From positions 289,664-353,663 of the forward strand of contig NZ_JBBMFT010000003.1 in assembly GCF_040095835.1 (NCBI RefSeq): a stretch of 64,000 nt of DNA, given 5' to 3'. This stretch comes from Flavonifractor hominis. Lineage in GTDB: Bacteria > Bacillota > Clostridia > Oscillospirales > Oscillospiraceae. Position numbers and translations under genes: made by a program. Below are positions 33,012-40,388 of the stretch, piece after piece (position 1 is the first letter of the stretch; every line of letters begins with the position of its first letter). The notes below the pieces were generated by a model. That model was not told the origin of the DNA and ran no database searches. It was given only the letters and a program-made list of their open reading frames with translations.

Positions 33012-34367
33012 TCAGAGGGTGTGTTCTTCCTCCATGGCTGGGAAATGGAGCCTGCGCAGGCACAGCAGGAACAGCAGGGAGCTGATGCTCCACGTGATGG
33101 GGTAGGCCCAGTAAACCACGTGGATATCGGGAATGAGGCGGACGGTGATGGTGATGTAGGTGATGCGCAGCACACACCAGACCGAGAGCATAATGGTCAT
33201 GGGGACGATAGGCCGCCCCATGCCCCGCAGGATGCCGGCGCAGCAGTGGGAGAAGGCCAGCAGGCAGTAAAACAGCGCCACGGTCCGGGCGTCGGCTACG
33301 CCGAAGGCGAGCACCTCCGGCTCACTGTTGAAGGCGGAGATCAGCACCGGGGCCAGGGCAAAGATGATGAGCCCGATGCCCTCGGCCAGAAGGGGACTGC
33401 ACAGAAGGCCGAACCGCATGCCCTCCCGTACCCGGTCATAGCGCTTGGCACCGATGTTCTGGCTGACAAAGGTGGACAGAGCCAGGGCAAAGCAGGTGAC
33501 AGGGAGAAAGGCAAAGCCCTCCACCTTGCTGTAGGCCCCGCACCCGGCCATGGCCGAGGAGCCGAAGGCGTTGATGTTGGCCTGCACAATGACGTTGGCC
33601 AGGGAGATCACCGAACTCTGAACCCCGGAGGGAACGCCCAGGGTGATCACCTGGCGGAACATATCCCCATCAAAGCGTACCCGCCGCCAGCAGACCCGAT
33701 AGCTGTGCCGGGTCAAAGTGAGCTTGCGGAAGGCCAGGAAGGCACTGACGGCCTGGCTGATGATGGTGGCCAGGGCTGCACTGGCGATTCCCCAGTGGAA
33801 AACCGCCACGAACAGCAGGTCCAGCACCACGTTGACCACGGAGGAGAAGATCAGGTACTTCATGGGGCTGCGGCTGTCTCCCACGGACTGGAGGATGCTG
33901 GCTCCCATGTTGTAGAGCACCACCGCACTGGAGCCCAGGAAATAGACCCGGAAGTAGAGGATGGAGTTTTCGATCACGTCGGCGGGGGTGCCGATCCAGC
34001 GCAGGATCTGAGGGGTGAGCAGCACGCCCACCACCGTCAGTACCACGCCGGAGACCAGACCCAGGGCCACGGTGGTGTGGACCGCCCGTTCCAGATTTTT
34101 CTCGTCCCCCGCGCCGAAGAACCGGGCAATGAGTACTCCAGCGCCCAGAGAGACGCCGTTGATAAAGCCGATGAGCAGTAGGATCAGGCTGCCCGAGGAG
34201 CCTACGGCGGCCAGGGCGGAGCTGCCGATAAAATTGCCGACGATCAGGGAGTCTACGGCGTTATAGAGCTGTTGGAACAGGTTGCTCAGAAAGATGGGCA
34301 GGGCGAAGAGGAGCATTTTCCGCGGGACGCTGCCCTCCGTCAGGCGGTTTTGGTCGGACCGGTCCAT
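33012..34367 (-). CDS. MATE-family multidrug/cation antiporter
   Basis: A 451-aa transporter with about 12 membrane helices in two MatE halves; the N-terminal PRKMLLFALPIFLSNLFQQLYNAVDSLIVGNFIG is the usual first-helix pattern. Family members export drugs or metabolites with Na+ or H+. No good ribosome binding site precedes the ATG at 34367. It follows the van-like cluster on the same strand but has its own promoter and a terminator between, so co-expression is not required. Substrate unknown. Confidence 0.9.
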   Translation of the reverse strand: MDRSDQNRLTEGSVPRKMLLFALPIFLSNLFQQLYNAVDSLIVGNFIGSSALAAVGSSGSLILLLIGFINGVSLGAGVLIARFFGAGDEKNLERAVHTTVALGLVSGVVLTVVGVLLTPQILRWIGTPADVIENSILYFRVYFLGSSAVVLYNMGASILQSVGDSRSPMKYLIFSSVVNVVLDLLFVAVFHWGIASAALATIISQAVSAFLAFRKLTLTRHSYRVCWRRVRFDGDMFRQVITLGVPSGVQSSVISLANVIVQANINAFGSSAMAGCGAYSKVEGFAFLPVTCFALALSTFVSQNIGAKRYDRVREGMRFGLLCSPLLAEGIGLIIFALAPVLISAFNSEPEVLAFGVADARTVALFYCLLAFSHCCAGILRGMGRPIVPMTIMLSVWCVLRITYITITVRLIPDIHVVYWAYPITWSISSLLFLLCLRRLHFPAMEEEHTL

Positions 34368-34392
34368 GGGAGATCACTACACTTTCTGAATA

Positions 34393-34430
34393 GGTATCCG
34401 GGACCGTTTCCGGCCCCGGATACCTCTTTT
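34393..34430 (+). terminator. Hairpin in the MATE leader with plus-strand T-tract
   Basis: GGTATCCGGG (34393-34402) pairs with CCCGGATACC (34415-34424), followed on the plus strand by TCTTTTTT. It would stop antisense transcription; on the minus strand it forms a leader stem-loop with no U-tract. Confidence 0.6.
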
Positions 34431-34436
34431 TTCCTT

Positions 34437-34465
34437 ATGATAGCACGAAATGCCCCGGGGCACAA
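34437..34465 (-). promoter_or_regulatory. Candidate promoter of the MATE gene
   Basis: Minus-strand TTGTGC (34465-34460), 17-bp spacer, TATCAT (34442-34437). The -35 lies inside the terminator of the upstream vanT-like gene. Confidence 0.55.
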
Positions 34466-34481
34466 GCCCGGGGCATTTTTT
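34448..34481. terminator. Terminator at the end of the van-like cluster
   Basis: AATGCCCCGGG (34449-34459) pairs with CCCGGGGCATT (34467-34477). The stronger T-tract is on the plus strand; the minus strand has only TTT. Confidence 0.7.
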
Positions 34482-36589
34482 CAGGGCAGGAGGATTCGCT
34501 CCAGGCGGGGGCCCAGTCTTGAGAGCAGTTCGTTGGCGATGGTGCCGGCGTCCCGGGCAGCTTGGGCTGCGGTGAGCTCCGCATCGCCGTCCCGTCCGAT
34601 GAGGGTGGCGATGTCCCCTGGGCGGACGTCGGGCACCTCGGTCACGTCGACCAGCATCTGATCCATACAGATGAGCCCGGCCACGGGAAACGGTTTTCCG
34701 TGCAGCAGGACCTGGCCCACACCATGGGACAGGCAGCGGGGCCAGCCGTCGGCGTAGCCGATGGCCAGTACGGCCACACGGCAGGGGCGGACAGCAGTAA
34801 AATCCCCGTCATAGCCCGCTGTCTCTCCGGGACACAGCGCACGTACCTGTACCACCCGGGCCCGCAGAGCGAGCACCGGGTGCAGGGGAAGAGACAGACG
34901 GGGGTGGTCACCGGGAGCGCTGAGGCAGCCATACAGGGCGATGCCCAGGCGCACATAGGCACAGGTCACCTCCGGGTAGTTGAGCAGCCCATAGCTGCTC
35001 TGTACGTGAAGCGCACCCGGGTCGAATCCGGCGCAGCGCAGCCGTTCGGTGGCCGTCCGGAAACAGGCAAGCTGTTTTTCGGTGGCATGTTCTCCCTCCA
35101 GGGTCCGCTGCCCGGCCCGGGCCAGGTGGGTGAAGGTTCCGGTCACCTTCAGATTTTGACAGGCATAAATACTTGCCAGTGATGCTGCGTCGTCCCAGGG
35201 AATGCCCAGCCGGTGCATACCGGTGTCCAGCTTGAGGTGGACCTGCAGGCGGCGGCCGCAGCCGTCCAGCAGCCGGGCATGTTCGGCGCTGACCACGGTC
35301 TGGGTCAGGCGGCAGCGGGCCAGCAGAGGGACCAGCTCCGGGCCGGAATAGCCCAGTACCAGAATGGTGCCGCGGATGCCGGCCCGCCGCAGCTGTGCGC
35401 CCTCCTGGGCAGTGGCCACGGCAAAGGCATCCACACCCTCCGCCGCGCACAGCCGGGCGATCTCCACTGCGCCGTGGCCATAGGCATTGGCCTTCACCAC
35501 AGCCATCAGGGTGCAGCCAGCAGGCAGCCGGTCCCGCAGGACGGCCAGATTGTGCTGCAAGGCTCCGGCGTCCAACTCGATCCAGGCCCGGCTGCGGGCT
35601 GAGGTAGAAGGCCTTCGTCGCAGCAGGACAAAGGGGAGCGCCAGCAGGGCGGACAGCCCCACTACAGCCGCGTAGTGAACCAGACTCTGGTCCACCAACA
35701 GCGCGGTTTGTCCGGACATTTTGGCAAAGCCACGCACCAGCAGGATGCACATGGGGTGGAGGATGTATATCGCGCCGCTCCAGGCGCGCAGACCGGGTCG
35801 GGGCGGCAGCTCCAGCGTACGCAGGCCCTGAAGCAGGGCGTACAGACAGGGGGGCAGTGCCAGATAAAAAGCGTCAAAACGCGCAAGGTTAAAATACTTT
35901 ACAGTAAGTCCCTCCACGATCAGTGCGGTCAGTCCAAGCCCAAAGCCGATCCAGCAGCGCTGCCGACCGTGCCTTGGCGGGTTTTGTCCGGCCCGGTCCC
36001 CCAGTAGGAGGAAGAGCGGTGCGAAGAAGAGCCCGTTGCGGGTGTAGTCAAAGCACTGGAACAGGGCTTCATACAGCCGGTGCAGGGGCGGTATGGCCTG
36101 GGTGAGGCCGTAATAGCTGTCCCCCAGCAGGCCGAAGAGATAGAGAGCGGCGCACAGAACGGCGGTGCCCCGCCGTCCCAGATACCGGAGCGACAGGCAG
36201 ACCAGAAGCGTGCCCAGCAGCAGAGCGGGGAAGTACCACAGGTGGTAGAAGGGGCCGTCAAAGATCAGCTCCCGGGGCAGACTGGTCCAGGAGAAGGTGT
36301 GGTTATAAATTTTTACCGGATAGTACAGACAAGCGGAAATACTGTACAGGATCAGGATTTTTTTCAGGAAGGGCAGCAGCGCGGCCATACCCTGCTGTTG
36401 AACTCTGGGCAGAAGGAACCAGCCGCTGACGGCAAAGAAGAAGGGCACGGCCAGTCGGGCCAGAATGTCGGTGAGCAGATAGTTGGCCGCGGGACTGATG
36501 CTGAGCAGAGGCCCGGTGTGGATGGCGATGACCAGCAGCGCTGCCGGTACCCGGAAATCGTCCAGGCCGCCCAGACGGGTAGAAGTCAT
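34481..36589 (-). CDS. VanT-like membrane serine/alanine racemase (acyltransferase-3 + racemase fusion)
   Basis: A 702-aa fusion. Residues ~5-325 form a membrane acyltransferase-3 domain with about ten helices. Residues ~335-702 are a PLP alanine-racemase domain: PLP Lys366 in AVVKANAYGHG, with later YVRLGIALYG and ICMDQMLVDVT. This architecture is that of VanT, which makes D-Ser for glycopeptide-resistant peptidoglycan precursors. The ATG at 36589 has GGAGGG 7 nt upstream and overlaps the peptidase stop in ATGA, so the three cluster genes are coupled. Whether Ser or Ala is preferred cannot be read here. Confidence 0.9.
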   Translation of the reverse strand: MTSTRLGGLDDFRVPAALLVIAIHTGPLLSISPAANYLLTDILARLAVPFFFAVSGWFLLPRVQQQGMAALLPFLKKILILYSISACLYYPVKIYNHTFSWTSLPRELIFDGPFYHLWYFPALLLGTLLVCLSLRYLGRRGTAVLCAALYLFGLLGDSYYGLTQAIPPLHRLYEALFQCFDYTRNGLFFAPLFLLLGDRAGQNPPRHGRQRCWIGFGLGLTALIVEGLTVKYFNLARFDAFYLALPPCLYALLQGLRTLELPPRPGLRAWSGAIYILHPMCILLVRGFAKMSGQTALLVDQSLVHYAAVVGLSALLALPFVLLRRRPSTSARSRAWIELDAGALQHNLAVLRDRLPAGCTLMAVVKANAYGHGAVEIARLCAAEGVDAFAVATAQEGAQLRRAGIRGTILVLGYSGPELVPLLARCRLTQTVVSAEHARLLDGCGRRLQVHLKLDTGMHRLGIPWDDAASLASIYACQNLKVTGTFTHLARAGQRTLEGEHATEKQLACFRTATERLRCAGFDPGALHVQSSYGLLNYPEVTCAYVRLGIALYGCLSAPGDHPRLSLPLHPVLALRARVVQVRALCPGETAGYDGDFTAVRPCRVAVLAIGYADGWPRCLSHGVGQVLLHGKPFPVAGLICMDQMLVDVTEVPDVRPGDIATLIGRDGDAELTAAQAARDAGTIANELLSRLGPRLERILLP

Positions 36590-37317
36590 CCTGCATCCCT
36601 CCACAGAGTAAGCACCCTTCCGCCGTCATTGGTGTCGGAACACTGGCAGAGAGACATACCGGGATGAGGCTGCTCGGTCTGCGGAGTGACGCTGGGAGGG
36701 AGGTAGCAGACCTCGAAGGCGCGTCCCAGACCGCGGTAGTGCAGATGGGGGCCGTCCAACGGAAATGTGCGCAGCCACTGCAGGTATTCCTCCAGGACCA
36801 TCCCGTGTTCCTCCATAATGCGGGCGTGGGGCCAGCCCACATAGCGGAAGTGCCATGGCTCGTAGCCGATGCCGGTGATGGTCTCCTTGCCCTTTGGATA
36901 ACGAAGTATAAAGCCAAAATCTGCGGCACGCCGCCGGAACGCGCCGCAGGGTCCGTCCGTCGGGAAGGAGGGGCAGATGGGGTCCAGCTCAGGTATGTTT
37001 TCCCCCAGGTCGATGGCCAGACCTGTCTGGTGCTCGCTGCACCCGGGCCGGGCCACATAGGTCCGGGTAAAAACTGCGCCGTGCTCAGCCATGGATTGCT
37101 CCCAGAGCTGCTGCTGCTCGGCACGGGGGCGATAGCCGCTGACCGGACGGATGACGGAGGTGGCGCCGACATGGTGCAGCAGCTGTTCCAGCATGACTTT
37201 GGCTCGGACGTGCAGACGGATCTCCGGCCAGCGGGAGTCGGCGGGGACCAGAAGGTCCTCAGCCGGTTCCCAGTCTAGCGGGTGGTGCTCGTTGACCAGA
37301 AACAGCGTGCCGTTCAT
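36586..37317 (-). CDS. VanXY-like D,D-dipeptidase/D,D-carboxypeptidase
   Basis: A 243-aa cytosolic zinc peptidase of the VanY/VanXY family (no signal peptide). The active site is complete: SEHQTGLAIDLG gives His96 and Asp103, and GYEPWHFRY gives Glu153 and His156. In van operons such enzymes remove D-Ala-D-Ala or the terminal D-Ala so that D-Ala-D-Ser precursors prevail. The ATG at 37317 overlaps the ligase stop. The residues after ~195 (a Ser/Cys-rich tail) extend beyond the peptidase core. Confidence 0.9.
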   Translation of the reverse strand: MNGTLFLVNEHHPLDWEPAEDLLVPADSRWPEIRLHVRAKVMLEQLLHHVGATSVIRPVSGYRPRAEQQQLWEQSMAEHGAVFTRTYVARPGCSEHQTGLAIDLGENIPELDPICPSFPTDGPCGAFRRRAADFGFILRYPKGKETITGIGYEPWHFRYVGWPHARIMEEHGMVLEEYLQWLRTFPLDGPHLHYRGLGRAFEVCYLPPSVTPQTEQPHPGMSLCQCSDTNDGGRVLTLWRDAG

Positions 37318-38366
37318 ACGTCCACCACCGATCCGATGAGCTTGTCCAACAAGGGGGTAAAATCCAGACCGATGCCCTTCATCATGTTGGGATAGCGGCT
37401 GTGGCCGGTGAAGCCGGGGATAGTGTTGACCTCGTTGAACACCACCCGGCCATCCGGGGTCAGAAACAGATCGACCCGGGCAAAACCGGAACATTCCAGC
37501 GCCCGATAGACCTTGACGGCGGTCTGCTGGATGCGCCGGGCCGTTTCCGGGGAAATGCGGGCCGGCATGTGGATGCGGGAGGTGATGAGATTGTACTTTT
37601 CCGTATAGTCGAAAAAGCCCTGGGTCAGTTCGATCTCATCTACCTGACCTACGGTGACTTCACGCTCTCCCAGAACGGCACAGCCTACCTCAAAGCCGGG
37701 GATCGCCTGTTCCACGATCACCTTGCTGTCGTGTTCCAGCGCGGCAGCCACTGCGGCCGGTACAGCCTCGGCGGATTCTACCCGGCTGACGCCAAAGGAG
37801 GAGCCGGCACGGGCGGGTTTTACAAAGCAGGGAAAGGTCAGTTTGCGGATCCGTTCGGGCAGCAGGCCCAGGTCCTCGCCCGCCCGGAAGAGGACAGAGG
37901 GGGGGACCTCCACTCCCGCTTCCGCAGCCAGGCGGTGGGCCACGTCTTTATCCATGCAGACGGCGGAGGCCAGCACGCCGCAGCCCACCACCGGGATGCC
38001 CGCCAGTTCCAGCAGCCCCTGAAGGGTGCCGTCCTCCCCGTTTTTACCATGGAGCACGGGAAAGGCGGCGTCCAGCCGCAGGGTGGAGGGACCAGCCGGA
38101 GCGATGAGGAGCAGCCCGTGGACGCCGCGATCCGGCGAGATAAGAGCCGGTACCGTGTGCTTGGCATCCTGGTGCCAGGTATCATCCAGCAGAGCATCCA
38201 CCGGGCCGGTGTAAAGAAGCCAGCGCCCCTGTTGTGTGATGCCAAGCAGAACAATATCGTATTTGTCCCGGTCCAGGTGCGTAATGACCGCATAGGCAGA
38301 CTGAAGTGATACAGAATATTCGCTGGAGCAGCCGCCGAAAAGGACAGCCAGAGTGGGTTTATTCAT
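37314..38366 (-). CDS. VanG-type D-alanine--D-serine (or D-alanine) ligase
   Basis: An ATP-grasp ligase, 350 aa. Compared from memory with VanG it shares FPVLHGKNGEDGTLQG, CMDKD, the VKPARAGSSFG ATP site, GFEVGCAVLG, the omega-loop FFDYTEKY and the C-terminal FNEVNTIPGFTGHSRYPNMM. The EKY omega loop and the vanXY/vanT neighbours favour D-Ala-D-Ser over D-Ala-D-Lac. The start at 38366 has GGAGG 9 nt upstream. A TATAAT (38404-38399) with a poor -35 is the only promoter seen. No vanR/vanS is adjacent, so expression may be constitutive. Confidence 0.9.
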   Translation of the reverse strand: MNKPTLAVLFGGCSSEYSVSLQSAYAVITHLDRDKYDIVLLGITQQGRWLLYTGPVDALLDDTWHQDAKHTVPALISPDRGVHGLLLIAPAGPSTLRLDAAFPVLHGKNGEDGTLQGLLELAGIPVVGCGVLASAVCMDKDVAHRLAAEAGVEVPPSVLFRAGEDLGLLPERIRKLTFPCFVKPARAGSSFGVSRVESAEAVPAAVAAALEHDSKVIVEQAIPGFEVGCAVLGEREVTVGQVDEIELTQGFFDYTEKYNLITSRIHMPARISPETARRIQQTAVKVYRALECSGFARVDLFLTPDGRVVFNEVNTIPGFTGHSRYPNMMKGIGLDFTPLLDKLIGSVVDV

Positions 38367-38485
38367 GTACATATGCCTCCCGTTTTTTCTTTGATGTTAT
38401 TATAACGAGAGGATAGCATACGTTTTTGACATCCAACGGTCCAAACCCTTACGATATTCTAAATCACTTCTTACAAAAAGAGGAT

Positions 38486-38522
38486 AAAAATGCGGCGCGG
38501 GACTATTCCGCGCCGCATTTTT
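38486..38522. terminator. Terminator after the repeat lipoprotein gene
   Basis: AAAAATGCGGCGCGG (38486-38500) pairs with CCGCGCCGCATTTTT (38508-38522); T-tracts both ways. Confidence 0.9.
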
Positions 38523-38525
38523 CCG

Positions 38526-38798
38526 TTATTGGACCGCCTGTTTGACACCGTTGCCGATGTCCCGGGCGGCGTCTTTGGCTCCGTCCACTGCATCCCGGGC
38601 CGCATCACCGACGCCGTCGGCGATGTCCCGAGCCGCGTCACCCGCGTCCTGCATCGCATTGCCTGCCGATCCGGTCATGGATGAAGTAGAGGTAGGCGTG
38701 GGGGTGTGGGTGGCGTCGGGTCCCACATTAGGGGTACATCCAGCCAGCGCAATGGTAAGCGCAGCAGCAGAGAGAGCAAGTAAAAGGGTCCGTTTCAT
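38526..38798 (-). CDS. Small lipoprotein with three tandem 11-residue repeats
   Basis: A 90-aa secreted lipoprotein: signal peptide with lipobox LAGC (Cys21), a Pro/Thr/Ser linker (~22-43), then three tandem 11-mers GDAARDIADGV, GDAARDAVDGA, KDAARDIGNGV (~53-85). The 11-residue periodicity with Ala/Asp/Arg resembles LEA-type amphipathic helices. Function unknown; surface stress protection is only a guess. The repeats are also visible at DNA level as ~33-bp units. It has its own terminator and is divergent from the fur gene. Confidence 0.82.
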   Translation of the reverse strand: MKRTLLLALSAAALTIALAGCTPNVGPDATHTPTPTSTSSMTGSAGNAMQDAGDAARDIADGVGDAARDAVDGAKDAARDIGNGVKQAVQ

Positions 38799-38880
38799 GT
38801 CTGATCCTCCCTAAAATCTCAAGTAGTTCCCCGTGAGTAGTATGCACGCTCAAGAAAAATTTACGACAGGAAAAAAAGGG

Positions 38881-38909
38881 TTGCATAAAGGAAAAAGAGA
38901 TGCTATAAT
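38881..38909 (+). promoter_or_regulatory. Promoter of the fur-sor-rbr operon
   Basis: TTGCAT (38881-38886), 17-bp spacer, TATAAT (38904-38909). Confidence 0.88.
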
Positions 38910-38917
38910 AACGATAA

Positions 38918-38932
38918 CAGTAATGGTTACTG
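38918..38932. promoter_or_regulatory. Fur/PerR-type operator
   Basis: CAGTAA-TGG-TTACTG, a perfect 6-bp palindrome with a 3-bp centre in AT-rich context, right at the predicted transcription start. Size and place fit autorepression by the PerR-like product. Confidence 0.65.
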
Positions 38933-38957
38933 ATTTTATTTAGAAAAGAGGTGCCCT

Positions 38958-39341
38958 ATGAATGGCAAACGCTACTCCCGGCAGCGGGAACTGATCTATG
39001 AAGCGCTGAAAGGGAGTCGGGAGCATCCCACTGCGGAGATGATCTATCAATGGCTCAAACCTTCCAATCCGAATTTGAGTTTGGGCACCGTATATCGGAA
39101 TTTAAAGCTGCTGGCGGATGAGGGAGTGATTGTCCGCATGGCATTTCCGGTGGAACGGTATGATGCCAATACGATGCCGCACTCCCATTTCCGGTGCGAG
39201 GAGTGCGGTGCGGTCTACGATCTGGAGATACCTTATGATATGACCGTGGATGAGGCGGCCGCTCAAGTCAGCGGGCACAAGATCGCTGGGCATGAGACCA
39301 TTTTTCACGGCAGTTGCAGGAAATGCCGGGCGGCGGGCTGA
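38958..39341 (+). CDS. Fur-family peroxide/iron regulator (PerR-like)
   Basis: A 127-aa metal-dependent repressor. N-terminal winged helix (~1-75, RQRELIYEALKGSREHPTAEMIYQWL) and C-terminal dimerisation domain with the structural zinc site CEEC (~79-82) and CRKC (~121-124). The metal-site segment PHSHFRCEECG is present. Being in one operon with superoxide reductase and rubrerythrin suggests a PerR role rather than Fur. An operator-like palindrome covers its own promoter. Confidence 0.9.
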   Translation: MNGKRYSRQRELIYEALKGSREHPTAEMIYQWLKPSNPNLSLGTVYRNLKLLADEGVIVRMAFPVERYDANTMPHSHFRCEECGAVYDLEIPYDMTVDEAAAQVSGHKIAGHETIFHGSCRKCRAAG

Positions 39342-39382
39342 GCCCTGCCCGGGAAAATGAAATTAGAAAGGAAGTCATCGGA

Positions 39383-39772
39383 ATGGAATTCAAGTTGTAT
39401 CGTTGTGCCCATTGTGGAAACATTGTATTCAAAGTGGTGGACAAGGGAGTCCCGGTGATGTGCTGTGGCCAGAAGATGGAAGAGCTGACGGCCAACACCA
39501 CCGACGGTGCGCTGGAGAAGCACGTTCCCGTGGTGGAGCGTACCCCCCACGGAAGCGGCGCGTCTATCACCGTAAAGGTAGGCAGCGTGGAACATCCCAT
39601 GCTTCCTGAGCACTATATTCCCCTGATCGCCGCGGTACACGGCGACACCGTTGTGATGAAATTCCCCAAGCCCGGCGATAAGCCGGAGCTCAAGACTTTC
39701 TGCTATGGCGATGAGCCGGTAGAGGCCTATGAGCTGTGCAATCTGCATGGCTTTTGGAAGGGAAACGAATAA
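39383..39772 (+). CDS. Desulfoferrodoxin (superoxide reductase)
   Basis: Reduces superoxide to peroxide without making O2. 129 aa, 2Fe type: the N-terminal desulforedoxin domain has CAHCGN and MCCGQKM (four Cys Fe site), followed by the catalytic domain with EKHVPVVE, VEHPMLPEHYIPLI and CNLHGFWK giving the His4Cys centre. The start at 39383 is the ATG opening the domain, with AAAGGAAG upstream. Second gene of the oxidative-stress operon. Confidence 0.95.
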   Translation: MEFKLYRCAHCGNIVFKVVDKGVPVMCCGQKMEELTANTTDGALEKHVPVVERTPHGSGASITVKVGSVEHPMLPEHYIPLIAAVHGDTVVMKFPKPGDKPELKTFCYGDEPVEAYELCNLHGFWKGNE

Positions 39773-39808
39773 GACAGTATTTTAATTTAGAAAGGAAGGA
39801 AATGACGC

Positions 39809-40342
39809 ATGGAACTGAAAGGCAGCAAGACGGAGGCCAATCTTTGGAAGGCATTTGCAGGCGAGAGCATGGCTCGCAACAAGTATACCTATTTTGCCAG
39901 CAAGGCCAAGAAGGAAGGCTATGAGCAGATCGCGGCCATTTTTGAGGAGACGGCCGGCAACGAGAAGGAGCACGCCAAGCTGTGGTTCAAGGAGCTGGGC
40001 GGCATCGGCGATACCATGGCCAATTTGAAGTCTGCCGCGGCCGGTGAAAACGAAGAGTGGACCCAGATGTACAAGGAGATGGCCGAGACCGCCCGTGAAG
40101 AGGGTTTTGAGAAACTGGCCTTCCTTTTTGAAGGCGTGGGCAAGATTGAGAAAGAGCATGAGGAGCGTTACCTGACCCTTCTGAAGAACCTGGAGGAGGG
40201 CGTGGTGTTCAAGCGCGGAGACGAGTACATGTGGAAGTGCCGCAACTGTGGCCACATCCACTTTGGCAAGGAAGCGCCCCAGGTGTGCCCTGTGTGCGCC
40301 CATCCGCAGGCCTATTTTGAGCTGCGCAGCATCAATTATTGA
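39809..40342 (+). CDS. Rubrerythrin
   Basis: A non-heme diiron peroxidase, 177 aa, that removes the peroxide formed by the upstream reductase. The four-helix ferritin-like domain (~1-135) carries diiron Glu/His motifs (AGESMARNKY, ETAGNEKEHAK, EKEHEERY). The C-terminal rubredoxin domain has CRNCGHIHFG and CPVC. Preceded by AAAGGAAGGAA and followed by a strong terminator. Confidence 0.96.
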   Translation: MELKGSKTEANLWKAFAGESMARNKYTYFASKAKKEGYEQIAAIFEETAGNEKEHAKLWFKELGGIGDTMANLKSAAAGENEEWTQMYKEMAETAREEGFEKLAFLFEGVGKIEKEHEERYLTLLKNLEEGVVFKRGDEYMWKCRNCGHIHFGKEAPQVCPVCAHPQAYFELRSINY

Positions 40343-40350
40343 GTTTATGA

Positions 40351-40388
40351 AAACAAGGGGACCGGCATATGCCGGTCCCCTTGTTTTT
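40351..40388. terminator. Bidirectional terminator between rubrerythrin and the sensor kinase
   Basis: CAAGGGGACCGGCAT / ATGCCGGTCCCCTTG perfect palindrome (40354-40383) followed by TTTTT on the plus strand; overlaps the stop of the convergent kinase gene. Confidence 0.93.

Noticed and set aside
34393..34430. MATE leader hairpin as a riboswitch
   Set aside because: A single simple stem-loop with no conserved junction or aptamer-like core; a terminator or structural hairpin explains it.
38426..38450. TTGACA on the plus strand as a promoter
   Set aside because: The matching -10 is poor and no plus-strand gene lies downstream before the fur promoter; it reads into a terminator.
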